A stretch of 64,000 nucleotides of DNA from Lacrimispora xylanisolvens (GCF_002934545.1 NZ_PTJA01000009.1:124001-188000), one strand, 5' to 3'. Numbered from the stretch's first letter, positions 16,516-25,909 are shown. Translations and numbers: made by a program. Notes: a model not told the origin generated them from the letters alone.

Positions 16516-17274
16516 TCACTGAGACGGCTCTTTATACTGATATCTACTCCTGTTAGCAGTAAATTTTCCATATTGAATGGCTGATTGTCTGCAGTTATGA
16601 ATGCACTTAAGACAAAAGGTGCAATCTCCCGCCCAGACAGGTCTCCCCTCCCTCATATGTATGGAATTGCATGGACAGCTTCTCTCACATTCTTTACAAG
16701 AATTGCATTGCGCAGTAGCAAAGAATTTTTTAGTATGATCCGTTTTTCTATAGGCGTATCTGGTAACTGGAGTGACAAAAGCTATTACACCTTTTTTTAT
16801 ATATTGGGTATTTGCTCTGCGTTCAATCATAGACATAATTTTGTCCATCTCCAGCTCAGCATTACTTAGTATAATTCTCTGTTTATTTTTGTCCACAATA
16901 TCATAGCCCACCACGTAATTGTCCACCATCTTTATCCCATATATTCCACTCAGCTCCACTTGCTTTTGCTTTAAGATTTGGGTCAAGCTATCCATAACAT
17001 TACCGGCAGCAATCCCATAAGTTGTTACAGCATAGGCATATTGCTTCTCATATCCTGATAAATTCAATTGATTTATAAATTTCTCAACAATTGTTGGCAT
17101 ACTATACCAATATACCGGAAAAACAAATCCAATTCGTTCATCCTTCTCAAGATCATACGTTTCATTCTTCTTTATTGCACGTTCACAGATAGATACAATT
17201 CTTTCACCTGTGCTATTTGCTATTTTATCAGCAATGTGCTTCGAATTACCTGTTCCGCTAAAATAAAATATCAT
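16516..17274 (-). CDS. EFR1-type flavodoxin-ferredoxin fusion
   Basis: 252 residues. N-terminal flavodoxin-like domain with the FMN phosphate loop FSGTGNSKHIA (about 5-15) and FVFPVYWYSMP; C-terminal bacterial ferredoxin domain with two 4Fe-4S motifs: CNSCKECERSCP (about 189-200) and CTFCLKCIHNC (about 217-227). These EFR1-family proteins are common electron carriers in Clostridia, partners unknown. It lies last in a unit MarR - small membrane protein - EFR1, with 4 bp to the membrane-protein gene, so MarR likely controls it. Confidence 0.88.
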   Translation of the reverse strand: MIFYFSGTGNSKHIADKIANSTGERIVSICERAIKKNETYDLEKDERIGFVFPVYWYSMPTIVEKFINQLNLSGYEKQYAYAVTTYGIAAGNVMDSLTQILKQKQVELSGIYGIKMVDNYVVGYDIVDKNKQRIILSNAELEMDKIMSMIERRANTQYIKKGVIAFVTPVTRYAYRKTDHTKKFFATAQCNSCKECERSCPCNSIHMREGRPVWAGDCTFCLKCIHNCRQSAIQYGKFTANRSRYQYKEPSQ

Positions 17275-17278
17275 GGTG

Positions 17279-17557
17279 CTACCTCTGCTTTCGATCTTTT
17301 ATATGATTAACGATTGTTCTGATACTATATTTTTTTCTTATTTTTAATGCCACATCCCGACCGATCATCAGGCTGCCCACCCAAAATATAACTTCACTTA
17401 TTACCATCATTATTCCTGTTATTCCTGCAATAGTGCAAACTGAAAATGGCAGACAGGCGTTAAAAGGCATAATTGCGTATAACACAAAAGACATTACAAT
17501 TAAGCTGATTGCAATAATACGATATACCTTCTTTCTGTCCGGGTCTTTACATTCCAT
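17279..17557 (-). CDS. Small membrane protein (transporter-suffix-like domain)
   Basis: 92 residues with two hydrophobic helices (about 12-32 and 38-65), a short loop CLPFSVC and a basic tail RKKYSIRTIVNHIKDRKQR. It resembles the short two-helix 'transporter suffix' proteins of Firmicutes. The start overlaps the end of the MarR gene by 11 bp, so it is translationally coupled. No function can be assigned. Confidence 0.65.
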   Translation of the reverse strand: MECKDPDRKKVYRIIAISLIVMSFVLYAIMPFNACLPFSVCTIAGITGIMMVISEVIFWVGSLMIGRDVALKIRKKYSIRTIVNHIKDRKQR

Positions 17558-17990
17558 ATGTTTTGCCCTCCAATTTATCCACTAATTCAGAAATAATATG
17601 TTCTACAATTGCATATTCCGTTTCATCTGCTGCAATATTTCTGATTGTGTCTGTAACCCATTTATAAACTGCTTTATCGCCTTGCAGAATGTGAGTTCCC
17701 TTTTCCGTAAGTTCAACGTAATACATACGTTTGTCCTCTTTTGATTGCAATTTCTCAACAAGGTTCATTTGAATTAACTTTCTTATGATTGCAGATACAG
17801 CTGGTTTCGTCACAGATAACCTCTCTGCTATTTGTGAGAAATTCGGCCTCTGCAATGACTGGATTACCAGCAAATAGTAATAGTCATTATTAGAAAATTT
17901 ATTTGTTTCATCCTCTGTTAGTGTTTCATTCAGATTTCTGATACATACTTCCCAAAGTAAATTAACAAGACTGGCGAATTTGTCTTCCAT
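17547..17990 (-). CDS. MarR-family transcriptional regulator
   Basis: 147 residues with the winged helix-turn-helix of MarR: FSQIAERLSVTKPAVSAIIRK (about 51-71, first 20) and the wing SKEDKRMYYVELTEKG. It heads an operon with the two-helix protein and the EFR1 ferredoxin and is divergent from a DMT exporter at 18185. A 22-bp near-palindrome at 18017-18038, 27 bp upstream of its start, is a good candidate operator. Confidence 0.9.
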   Translation of the reverse strand: MEDKFASLVNLLWEVCIRNLNETLTEDETNKFSNNDYYYLLVIQSLQRPNFSQIAERLSVTKPAVSAIIRKLIQMNLVEKLQSKEDKRMYYVELTEKGTHILQGDKAVYKWVTDTIRNIAADETEYAIVEHIISELVDKLEGKTYGM

Positions 17991-18016
17991 TCATACCTCC
18001 GATTGCACTGTATAAA

Positions 18017-18038
18017 TTAGTTAAATATATTTAATTAA
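18017..18038. promoter_or_regulatory. Candidate MarR operator palindrome
   Basis: TTAGTTAAATA-TATTTAATTAA is a 22-bp inverted repeat with one mismatched pair, in the divergent region between marR (17990) and the DMT exporter (18185). Its length and symmetry suit a MarR dimer. The site is A/T only apart from one G, so chance symmetry is possible. Confidence 0.5.
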
Positions 18039-18184
18039 ATTACATTAACTATATTGACATAAAAAAAATGTTCTGTCAACAGTACATTTTATTTATACCA
18101 ATTTTTTCAACTATTTATGTTATAATATCAAAAATGAAAAGAAGCTTTTGACTTTATTTGAGAAAGGATAGCGGTTGGTAAAAT

Positions 18185-19084
18185 ATGAATATAGGAAACC
18201 CAAAAAAACTGCCATGGATATTATTGTTTCTTGGAATCGTATGTATTTCTATATCTGCTTATTTTGTGAAGAAAGCTAATGTTAACGGCATTTCCGTTTC
18301 ATTTTACAGGGTGTGTTTTGCAACGTTAATCATTTTACCCTTTTATTTTCAGGTAAAAAATAAGAATATGAGTATGAAAAGTATCTGTCTTTCATTACTG
18401 GGAGGTGTATTTTTCGCATTTGAACTGATCTTCTGGAATACTGCTGTAATCATATCCAACACAACATTTCCTACATTGATAGTCAACCTTTCTTCCGTCT
18501 GGGTGGGGATCGGGGCAATGTTCCTGTTCAGGGAAAAGTTGAACCGCTTCCATTGGGCAGGAAATATGATAGCAATTCTTGGGGTTGCAGTAATCATCGG
18601 GATTAATAATATCGTACATATGAAAATTGATACCGGTTTTTTATTCTCCATTATAGCCAGTATATTTCTCGCTCTATACATTCTATCGGTAAAAGAAGTC
18701 CGACAGAAAAACAGCACGATTCAGGTCGTCTTTTTCACATTTCTTGGAGGCACGATTACTTTATTAATTTGCTGTATCGCTACAGGAAGCGCATTATATG
18801 GTTTCTCCCTGCCTTCCTGGGTATATTTGCTATGCCTGGGTCTGATCACACAGGTTGGCGGATACTTTTCAATTAATTATGCTCTTGGCTACATTGATTC
18901 ATCCACCGTATCAATCCTTACATTGCTTCAACCCATACTTACTGCTGTATTTGCCGTAATTGTCCTGGGTGAGGCTTTCACAGTCCACCATATTATAGGC
19001 GGATGCCTGGTACTGGGAGGACTTGTTATTGCTTTGCTATTTAAAGATAATGGTAATATCGTGAAATCCATAATAAAAAAGTGA
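18185..19084 (+). CDS. DMT-superfamily (EamA) exporter
   Basis: 299 residues, ten predicted membrane helices in two EamA repeats; the second ends with the typical STVSILTLLQPILTAVFAVI and LGEAFTVHHIIGGCLVLGG. EamA proteins export amino acids, nucleobases or other metabolites; the substrate is unknown. It is transcribed away from the marR operon, with TATAAT at 18121-18126 as a possible -10, so it may share MarR control through the palindrome at 18017-18038. Confidence 0.88.
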   Translation: MNIGNPKKLPWILLFLGIVCISISAYFVKKANVNGISVSFYRVCFATLIILPFYFQVKNKNMSMKSICLSLLGGVFFAFELIFWNTAVIISNTTFPTLIVNLSSVWVGIGAMFLFREKLNRFHWAGNMIAILGVAVIIGINNIVHMKIDTGFLFSIIASIFLALYILSVKEVRQKNSTIQVVFFTFLGGTITLLICCIATGSALYGFSLPSWVYLLCLGLITQVGGYFSINYALGYIDSSTVSILTLLQPILTAVFAVIVLGEAFTVHHIIGGCLVLGGLVIALLFKDNGNIVKSIIKK

Positions 19085-19099
19085 TACTTCTTCTATACT

Positions 19100-19125
19100 A
19101 TGACATGAAGTTGTCATGTTTTATT
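19100..19125 (+). terminator. Probable terminator after the DMT exporter
   Basis: ATGACA-TGAAGT-TGTCAT followed by GTTTTATTT, 16 bp after the stop codon. The stem is short (6-7 bp), so it may be weak. Confidence 0.5.
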
Positions 19126-19174
19126 TGATAAAATTGTTTTGTGAAGAAAAATACACTTAATAGGACGGTTAAAA

Positions 19175-19621
19175 ATGAAACAAAATGAAATTTTAAATTA
19201 CTGCTTAAGTAATCTTAACGGAACAGTACTTGTAGAGAGCTGGGGTGAAAAAGGTATTTTCTATAATCCAGGACATACCTTAAAACGTGGCGTATACACA
19301 CTCACAATCAAGGAAAAAGATGGTGATAACGATAAAAGTTCAGATTTAAATCGAAAAGATGTTTATCGGGTGAATTTGGGAATAAGAAAAGATACTTTCA
19401 AAAATATGTTTTCTTACATCCCCAAACGTCCGCCAGCTGGAGGGGTTATCCAGATGGATTACGATTTTACCGCACTTGATGTCATCATGCCACACCCTGT
19501 TTATGGATGGATGGGATGGATTAGCGTGTTAAGTCCCACAGAGGAAACATTTGAAAAACTAAAACCTCTGATTGAAGAAGCCTATGATTTTGCAATTGAA
19601 AAGTTTTCTAAACGAAAATAA
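19175..19621 (+). CDS. DUF6194-like protein
   Basis: 148 residues, soluble. Recognisable features are the FGI/LGI-R-K segment (VNLGIRKDTFKNMF), the IPKRPPAGGVI turn, and the highly characteristic DFTALDVIMPHPVYGWMGWI (about 100-119), which I know from DUF6194-family proteins. That family has no established function; it is distantly similar to the MmcQ/YjbR-like fold. The stop is 2 bp from the stop of the convergent VanX-like gene. Confidence 0.7.
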   Translation: MKQNEILNYCLSNLNGTVLVESWGEKGIFYNPGHTLKRGVYTLTIKEKDGDNDKSSDLNRKDVYRVNLGIRKDTFKNMFSYIPKRPPAGGVIQMDYDFTALDVIMPHPVYGWMGWISVLSPTEETFEKLKPLIEEAYDFAIEKFSKRK

Positions 19622-19623
19622 TT

Positions 19624-20367
19624 TTATATTAGCTCACCAGACATTACTATATCCTCTTCCCTGACACCGGAATATTTGGCATCACAATGATTTAAGCAAG
19701 CCCAATAACAATCCCCATATGACCAGTGCCACCATTCGGTCGGGTAATTGATAAATCCTGCTTTCTCCATGCACTCAATCAGGATATTACGATTTGCTTT
19801 CGCATCCTCGCTAATAAATTGAGAATATAAATAGGTTAAGTTTTCCGGTTCATAAGGAATATCATTAAACTCTGTTCCCATGTCCACTTCTATCCCATTC
19901 TTTAATAATGTTATATCGATTGCCCCTCCCGTAGGATGCCCTGCCACTTCAATTGGGGCAACATATTGGCAGGTTAAGCCATAGATTTCATCCTGGCTCT
20001 TCAATGGATATTCAGATTTATAGCTTTCAAACGCTTCTTCAAAAGACTTTTTTTGACGGGAAAGAGGCCTGTATGCCTCTTTCACCAAAAACTGATAACC
20101 GACCGGTAAACTGTCAGCCGCCATTTTCAGCCTGTTTATTACTTCTTCCCGCGCATAGCAAAATAAGTCAGACTTACTTGATATCTGACTTCTTGACTCA
20201 TCAATGAATATATCTTTATGTATATTTCTCAGGGTAACCATTTCTTCTTTGTTGTCCACGCAGGTAACATTCATAACTCTTTCATCATTTAACAGTATCA
20301 TGGTCTCTGTCCTTACTCCTCTTTTTTCTATATTTACATCTTCATTCATTTCCATAATTTCATTCAT
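19624..20367 (-). CDS. VanX-like D-Ala-D-Ala dipeptidase (peptidase M15)
   Basis: 247 residues. M15D zinc peptidase motifs are present: EAYRPLSRQ (the transition-state arginine), AGHPTGGAIDITL (zinc His and Asp), VDMGTEFND, and TEWWHWSYGD (catalytic Glu and third zinc His). These match VanX/DdpX in order and spacing. The enzyme would hydrolyse D-Ala-D-Ala or related dipeptides, in cell-wall dipeptide recycling or, in van clusters, in glycopeptide resistance. No vanH, vanA or vanRS gene is adjacent, so a resistance role is not supported. The first ATG has a weak ribosome site; a later start is possible. Confidence 0.88.
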   Translation of the reverse strand: MNEIMEMNEDVNIEKRGVRTETMILLNDERVMNVTCVDNKEEMVTLRNIHKDIFIDESRSQISSKSDLFCYAREEVINRLKMAADSLPVGYQFLVKEAYRPLSRQKKSFEEAFESYKSEYPLKSQDEIYGLTCQYVAPIEVAGHPTGGAIDITLLKNGIEVDMGTEFNDIPYEPENLTYLYSQFISEDAKANRNILIECMEKAGFINYPTEWWHWSYGDCYWACLNHCDAKYSGVREEDIVMSGELI

Positions 20368-20415
20368 ATAATATCACATTTTTTTCCATTTATTATCATT
20401 TATTTTTTACTGTCA

Positions 20416-20449
20416 CACAAAAATAGAGGTACCCCCATCAGAGTACCTC
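20416..20449 (-). terminator. Terminator of the sugar ABC transporter operon
   Basis: On the minus strand GAGGTAC...GTACCTC (7-bp stem, about 10-nt loop) followed by TATTTTTGTG, starting about 10 bp after the permease stop at 20460. Confidence 0.75.
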
Positions 20450-20459
20450 AAAAATGAAT

Positions 20460-21338
20460 TCACCCCTTAACTCCTCCTAACACAATACCTTTCACAAAGT
20501 ATTTCTGCAGGAACGGATATACCACTACAATGGGAAGGGAACCTAAAAATATCTGAGCGGACCGAAGCGTCCGGTCTGATATTGCTGCCATCTGCTGAAT
20601 TTCCTCTCTCGTCATCATGCTGAAGGAACGCTGTACGGCAATGGTTTGTATATATGTCTGCAACGGATAATTGTCTGGATTATTCATGAGAATCAAACCA
20701 TCAAACCAATTGTTCCAATTTGCTACCAGGGAGAAAAGAAGCAGTGTTGCAAGGGCTGGTTTTGACAAAGGTACATAGATTGTTAATAGAGTACGCCAAT
20801 GCCCTGCCCCGTCAATAAATGCCGCCTCCGCAAGTTCCTTGGGCACTTCACGGAAAAAGTTAAGTAAGAGTATCACACTGAAAACAGGTACCGCACCCGG
20901 AAGGATCAAAGCCCAGATACTGTCCAGCAGGCCAAATTGCCGGATTACCATATACCAGGGGATCATCCCTGCATTAAATATCATTGTAATAAAGAAGAAC
21001 CATGCATAAACGGTCCGAAACCGAAAACTTTCCTTTGGCTGAGACAACGGATACGCTGCCGTAATCGTAAGCAAAATGCTTAAACCACCGCCAAGGATAA
21101 TTCTTATGATTGAGACTCTCATCGCACGCCAGAATGCAGGACGCTTCGCTACAAAGGCATAAGAATTTGTTGTAAATTCCTTGGGCCATAAGGAAACACT
21201 TCCTGCAGAAGCCGCCGCACTGGAGCTAAAGGAAACAGCAGCTACATGAATAAGCGGTATAATGCAGATCAATGCCAGCGTGAGCAGTATGGCAGTATTG
21301 ATTATTGGAAACCACCTGATTTTCTTATTCCTTTTCAT
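20460..21338 (-). CDS. Carbohydrate ABC transporter permease (LplC-like)
   Basis: 292 residues, six membrane helices, permease loop EAAFIDGAGHWRTLLTIYVPLSKP (first 20: EAAFIDGAGHWRTLLTIYVP, near 187-206), the CUT1-type EAA motif. It ends in KYFVKGIVLGGVKG, the usual C-terminus of LplC/YtcP-like permeases. Third gene of an importer with the binding protein (22329) and LplB-like permease (21353). No ATPase is in the operon; such systems use a shared MsmX-type ATPase encoded elsewhere. Confidence 0.92.
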   Translation of the reverse strand: MKRNKKIRWFPIINTAILLTLALICIIPLIHVAAVSFSSSAAASAGSVSLWPKEFTTNSYAFVAKRPAFWRAMRVSIIRIILGGGLSILLTITAAYPLSQPKESFRFRTVYAWFFFITMIFNAGMIPWYMVIRQFGLLDSIWALILPGAVPVFSVILLLNFFREVPKELAEAAFIDGAGHWRTLLTIYVPLSKPALATLLLFSLVANWNNWFDGLILMNNPDNYPLQTYIQTIAVQRSFSMMTREEIQQMAAISDRTLRSAQIFLGSLPIVVVYPFLQKYFVKGIVLGGVKG

Positions 21339-21352
21339 ATACGATTCCTTTC

Positions 21353-22252
21353 TTAAAACAGCTGATAATCTGCGAATTTATATGCAAACCAGTAGGAGAC
21401 TGAAATCAAGGTCAGGGAGATCACTGATTTAAACAAACCTACCGCAGTGGCAACTCCAAACTGAGCTTCTAACATACCAATCCGGTAAACAAACGTATCA
21501 ATAATATCTCCGCTTGCATACACAGGCGGACTATATAAGTTAAATACCTGATCAAATCCGGCATTTAATACATTACCAAGACTTAATACCATTAACAGAA
21601 CAATTACCATTCTCATCCCCGGAAGGGTAATATGCCATATTTGATTCCACCTGTTTGCCCCGTCAACCTGTGCTGCCTCATATAAGCTTAAATCAATGCC
21701 TGTGATTGCCGCTAAATACACAATCGTACCGTATCCAAAGGATTTCCAGCTTTCCGTGACGATTAGGGTTAGAGGAAACCATTTATTATCACCTAAAAAG
21801 AAGATGGGCTGACCCCCAAATGCTTTAATAATCTGATTAATCAATCCGTCGCCTGGAGCAAGTATATCGATAAAAATACCTCCTAATACTACCCAGGATA
21901 AGAAATGCGGGAGATAGATTGCCGTCTGAATGCTTCTCTTTAACCCACTGTTTTTCACTTCATTAATAAGGATCGCAACTACGATTGGGATTAAAAGTCC
22001 TAATATTATTTTCATGATTGCAATGAAAAGAGTATTCCAAAGAACACTTACAAAATTCGGCAGCTGAAACAGATAAATAAAGTTATCAAAGCCAATCCAT
22101 TTCTGTTTTCCAAATAATCCTTTTGCCGGTATAAACTTCTGAAATGCAATGATAATTCCTCCCATTGGTAAATAGCTAAAGCACAGCAGCAAGATCATGC
22201 TGGGCAAAATCATCAGATGCAATGGCAGTTCCCGCTTACGTCTATGTTTCAT
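21353..22252 (-). CDS. Carbohydrate ABC transporter permease (LplB-like)
   Basis: 299 residues, six membrane helices. Motif YEAAQVDGANRWNQIWHITL (about 195-214) is the EAA loop that docks the ATPase. N-terminal PLHLMILPSMILLLCFSYLP is typical of LplB/YteP. It forms the translocation pore with the LplC-like protein. RBS AAAGGGG precedes ATG 22252. It is separated from the binding-protein gene by a hairpin at 22281-22319 that likely lowers its expression relative to the binding protein. Confidence 0.92.
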   Translation of the reverse strand: MKHRRKRELPLHLMILPSMILLLCFSYLPMGGIIIAFQKFIPAKGLFGKQKWIGFDNFIYLFQLPNFVSVLWNTLFIAIMKIILGLLIPIVVAILINEVKNSGLKRSIQTAIYLPHFLSWVVLGGIFIDILAPGDGLINQIIKAFGGQPIFFLGDNKWFPLTLIVTESWKSFGYGTIVYLAAITGIDLSLYEAAQVDGANRWNQIWHITLPGMRMVIVLLMVLSLGNVLNAGFDQVFNLYSPPVYASGDIIDTFVYRIGMLEAQFGVATAVGLFKSVISLTLISVSYWFAYKFADYQLF

Positions 22253-22274
22253 AAACAGACCCCTTTCTTCTATG

Positions 22275-22319
22275 AATAAAAATGAGAGGATTAGTTTCTG
22301 TCAAACCTCTCCTCTCATT
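22275..22319 (-). terminator. Intercistronic hairpin between binding-protein and permease genes
   Basis: On the minus strand AATGAGAGGA...TCCTCTCATT followed by TTTATTC, an imperfect terminator in the 76-bp gap. Such partial terminators or 3'-stabilising hairpins commonly raise the ratio of solute-binding protein to permeases. Confidence 0.65.
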
Positions 22320-22328
22320 AATTATTTT

Positions 22329-24056
22329 CTATTTTTTAACAGACTGATACCATTCGTTTACTTCCTTTGTCATCTGGGCTCCGCCTAAAGCATTCCAGTT
22401 TTCAACGAACTTATCAAACTCATCTACGGGAACATCACCCATAATAATCCGCACGAACATCTCAAGCTCCATGGTACGAAGAGAGGACTGTTTATCTACC
22501 ATAGTAGGTGTAGGCGCGCCTACAAATTCTTCTCTCATGACCTGACCATTTTCAATATATCCGTTTAAGGCATTGAAAACCCCGTCCGGTCCGTATATCT
22601 TTTCCCAACCCCATTGAGTTGTGTCACCGGCATAAAACGCTTCCAGATTCTTTTGAATAATAGCCGGTTCTCCTTTTAAAATACTCATATCTCCCAGTTT
22701 ACGGGCTTTTTGTATTTCATTAAACGCCTCAAGGTTTTTATTGGTAGGAGCCGGGGTAACCGGTGAGAATTTCCACACACCTTTGCCTTCATTTTCAGCA
22801 GGCATATAATAATGATCAAATTCGTTGTTTTCACCCCAGTTTTTCTCCAGGTGAAGATTGATTAATTTAACCACGGCTTCGGGATTGGCATAATCTTTAC
22901 GAACAGCATAATACCACTGTGTACGGAATTTCTGGGGAACTTTGGGTAATGTGTCATCGGCAGATACAATCGGATACCCTACCCAGTCAGCTGTGGGATC
23001 ATTTTGATAATTACTGATCAGAGGATACATGGGATTCCACTGTTCGCCAAAGTCGATCCCCAGTTTTCCTGCTGCAACCAGTTCTGCCATCTTGGCACCG
23101 TCTTTAATTCCGAATTCCGGATCGATCTCCCCTGCTTTATACATTTCAGCCAGTGCACGTAAGGCATCTTTTGTTTCCGGGAGTACGCTGCCCCATGCCA
23201 GGGTACCATCGTCCTTTTTCACCCACATATTGGGATAAGAATGGTATCCTGCGAAGAAACCTTCCACACCCATGGCTCCGTTATATAAATTTTTAGTAAT
23301 TGCCATGGCATAAGTATCGTTTTTGCCGTTGCCATCTGGATCAAGGGTAGTGAATGCAGCAGCTATCTTCCTTAAATCCTGCATTGTTTTAGGCGGTTCC
23401 AGTTTAAGTTTATCCAGCCAGTCCTTACGAAGCCATAGATACTGGGTGCTTTCAACCGATGCATCTGCATAAGGCACTGCCATTAAACGCCCGTCAAATG
23501 TAGCTGACTCAAGAATACCAGGCCCCTCAGAATTATAAACATCCTTTGTAAGCTTACTGGCATATTGATCAAAATAATCTGTCATGTCTACTATCATATC
23601 TGATTCAGCCAGCTGCTTTAACTGGGTACGGTTTACAATCAGTACGTCTGGCAAATCTCCGGACGCAATTGTAACGTTTAACTTCTGTGTATAAGCATCG
23701 TCATTGAGTCCGCCCCTTACAGTCCAGGCATAGCTGATATCAATTCCTAAATCCTTTGAATACAAATCCAGCCACCGGTTTTTGTCAATTGTTTCACCTG
23801 GAGTTTTTGGCAGTATGTTGTCGTTTAAATCATTATCTACCGTTCGGGCAAACGTCATCTTAACAGATGGTTCGTATTTGCCGAATGGATCAGCATTTTC
23901 TGCCCCCGCAGAATTGCTTGTTTCAACAGCAGTGCCTGTTTCGCCTGTACTGCTTACCGTTGTTGATGAAACCCCTGTCTGACTGCTGCATGCAGTAAGC
24001 AGCAGACCCCCAATCAGTATGGCAGATAAACCAGTGGGAATAATACGTTTTTCCAT
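22329..24056 (-). CDS. Extracellular sugar-binding lipoprotein (LplA-like)
   Basis: 575 residues from ATG 24056, which follows AAGGAGG by 5 nt. Signal peptide with lipobox LLLTAC, then a Ser/Thr/Glu-rich linker, then a large type 1 extracellular solute-binding domain (family 1; for example WLDLYSKDLGIDISYAW and the LRKDWLDKLKLEPPKTM region). Long binding proteins of this sort take oligosaccharides. No glycoside hydrolase lies nearby, so the sugar is unknown. The pattern sensor kinase - response regulator - lplABC indicates induction by the sugar. A TATAAT at 24106-24101 is its probable -10. Confidence 0.92.
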   Translation of the reverse strand: MEKRIIPTGLSAILIGGLLLTACSSQTGVSSTTVSSTGETGTAVETSNSAGAENADPFGKYEPSVKMTFARTVDNDLNDNILPKTPGETIDKNRWLDLYSKDLGIDISYAWTVRGGLNDDAYTQKLNVTIASGDLPDVLIVNRTQLKQLAESDMIVDMTDYFDQYASKLTKDVYNSEGPGILESATFDGRLMAVPYADASVESTQYLWLRKDWLDKLKLEPPKTMQDLRKIAAAFTTLDPDGNGKNDTYAMAITKNLYNGAMGVEGFFAGYHSYPNMWVKKDDGTLAWGSVLPETKDALRALAEMYKAGEIDPEFGIKDGAKMAELVAAGKLGIDFGEQWNPMYPLISNYQNDPTADWVGYPIVSADDTLPKVPQKFRTQWYYAVRKDYANPEAVVKLINLHLEKNWGENNEFDHYYMPAENEGKGVWKFSPVTPAPTNKNLEAFNEIQKARKLGDMSILKGEPAIIQKNLEAFYAGDTTQWGWEKIYGPDGVFNALNGYIENGQVMREEFVGAPTPTMVDKQSSLRTMELEMFVRIIMGDVPVDEFDKFVENWNALGGAQMTKEVNEWYQSVKK

Positions 24057-24204
24057 AGAATCCTCCTTGTTTTTATGCTTTATAACCAACTCCTTTTCTT
24101 ATTATACCGGTCTTTTTCGTCATTTTCCATAAACATCTTTTGATGTTCTTGGCATTTATTTACCGTTATCAAATTCTGTCTTATCCTTTATTTACATTGA
24201 CAGA

Positions 24205-25908
24205 TCATGGGTGACGAATCCGCCTTTTTTCTGCAATTGATAAATCACGATATTCCTGGGGCGATATTCCCTCTGCTTTTTTAAAGAAGCGGGTAAATGA
24301 GGCTGCTGTATCGTATCCTACTTTCTTTGCAATTTCATATATCTTTTCATTGGGATTTTCAAGTAGTTCCTTTGCTTTTCTGATTCTTGAACTCTCGATA
24401 AAACTGGAGAGCTTGTGCCCGGTGGTCTGATGATATAGCCTGGAAAGGTAGGAGGGGTTCAAATAAGTTTTTTCTGACAGGCTGGTCAATGATAGATCCT
24501 CAGACAAATGAGTTTCAATATACCGCTGGACAAAATCGATGGTATCATTTGTCCTTTTGCTCTCTTCTTCTTTTTTTACTTCAATCAGCATCTGAGACAA
24601 TTGGAACAGATGCCTGGCTGCCTCTTTCCAGGTATTGTAATTTCCACTATGGTACAGATCGTTGATATGATTGGATTGTGTAAACCTCCCCCTCAGCTGA
24701 AACCGGTTGATACAGGAAAGAAAAAAAGTAAGGATCGTCTGATAGGCTTCCAAAGCAATTACATTGTTTTTGTCCTGTATCTCCCCAAGTGGATCCAGCC
24801 AGTCTTTTAAGGATTCATAAAAATCCTGCTCCTCTCCAGTCTCAATGGAATGCTGCAGATTGCTTAAATCCTTCCGGTACAGAAGTCCCTGCAATAAATT
24901 AGTGGCATTGTCCGAACTAACGGCGGAAGACTGTATAAATGTCTGTCTTTGTTTACGAAAATCTCTTTCATCAATAATTGTTTCCATGTCATTGCTGACA
25001 TGATAATTTAATAAATCGATGAGGGATACATACTTGTCTGCAATTTCTCCCCAGCTACACGGTTTTTCTGCCAAAGCGAAACTGACTGGAGCCTGTAGTC
25101 TGTCCCGGCAGGCGGACTGAACGATTTCCAAAGTCCCTTTTAAAAATACATTCATACTTCCATATGGATTTTCGGAATAAGACTGTGTCTTTTGGGGCTG
25201 TACAAATACTGCAAGTTTTTCATCCTTAAGGGGAACCACCAGGCTATTGATATGAATTGCAAAATACCGGACGATCAGCTGCTTTATGGAATACATGATC
25301 TGATTCTTCTCCCAAAAATCCACTGACTTAGGCAGTATTAATATTTCACCTAAGATAAGCATCACCGGTTCATCTGCGTTTAAGTGGATAAAGAGCCGTT
25401 CAAATTCTTCCCCATTTATTTTTAACGAACGGTCGTTATTAAGCAGTGCATAGAAATACTTCTGGCAAAACAAATCCTGGGCAATATTAATCTGATTCTT
25501 TGCATTTTGTATTAATTCATTTGTCTGATTTTCATCCACCAGCTCCTGTATCACGTTTTCAACTGATTTTATAATCTTACCGTATCCTTCTGTCTTCAAT
25601 ATGTATCTGACATTGCTAAACTGAATTGCTTTATATGCGTAGTTAAATTCACTATGTCCTGTGAGGAAAATCACACGGCACCATGGCCAGCGTTTTTTTA
25701 TTTCCTCCAGCAGATACAGACCATCTATTTCCGGCATATTAATATCAGTTAATACAATATCCATTCTTGTGCGCCCCAGCCACTGGATTGCTTCTTCTCC
25801 TGAATACGCTTTATAAACATCCAGATCCAGATTCTCCATGCTGGAAAAAATATCATATAATCCATTTACGATGATCTCCTCATCATCAACAATTAAAAGC
25901 CGATACAT
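24205..25908 (-). CDS. YesN-like response regulator with AraC DNA-binding domain
   Basis: 567 residues. Receiver domain 1-125 with phospho-acceptor Asp55 (DIVLTDINMP), acidic pair DDE at 8-10, and Lys about 110. A long central helical segment (about 150-450) is typical of the YesN group. The C-terminal AraC domain (about 460-560) shows LTSLSEKTYLNPSYLSRLYH and IAKKVGYDTAASFTRFFKK. It is phosphorylated by the adjacent YesM-like kinase and should activate the lplABC genes downstream. Its ATG is 1 nt after the kinase stop. Confidence 0.92.
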   Translation of the reverse strand: MYRLLIVDDEEIIVNGLYDIFSSMENLDLDVYKAYSGEEAIQWLGRTRMDIVLTDINMPEIDGLYLLEEIKKRWPWCRVIFLTGHSEFNYAYKAIQFSNVRYILKTEGYGKIIKSVENVIQELVDENQTNELIQNAKNQINIAQDLFCQKYFYALLNNDRSLKINGEEFERLFIHLNADEPVMLILGEILILPKSVDFWEKNQIMYSIKQLIVRYFAIHINSLVVPLKDEKLAVFVQPQKTQSYSENPYGSMNVFLKGTLEIVQSACRDRLQAPVSFALAEKPCSWGEIADKYVSLIDLLNYHVSNDMETIIDERDFRKQRQTFIQSSAVSSDNATNLLQGLLYRKDLSNLQHSIETGEEQDFYESLKDWLDPLGEIQDKNNVIALEAYQTILTFFLSCINRFQLRGRFTQSNHINDLYHSGNYNTWKEAARHLFQLSQMLIEVKKEEESKRTNDTIDFVQRYIETHLSEDLSLTSLSEKTYLNPSYLSRLYHQTTGHKLSSFIESSRIRKAKELLENPNEKIYEIAKKVGYDTAASFTRFFKKAEGISPQEYRDLSIAEKRRIRHP

Positions 25909-25909
25909 A

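Noticed and set aside
19624-20367. Vancomycin-resistance cluster
   Set aside because: Only a VanX-like gene is present; no vanH, ligase or vanRS neighbours.
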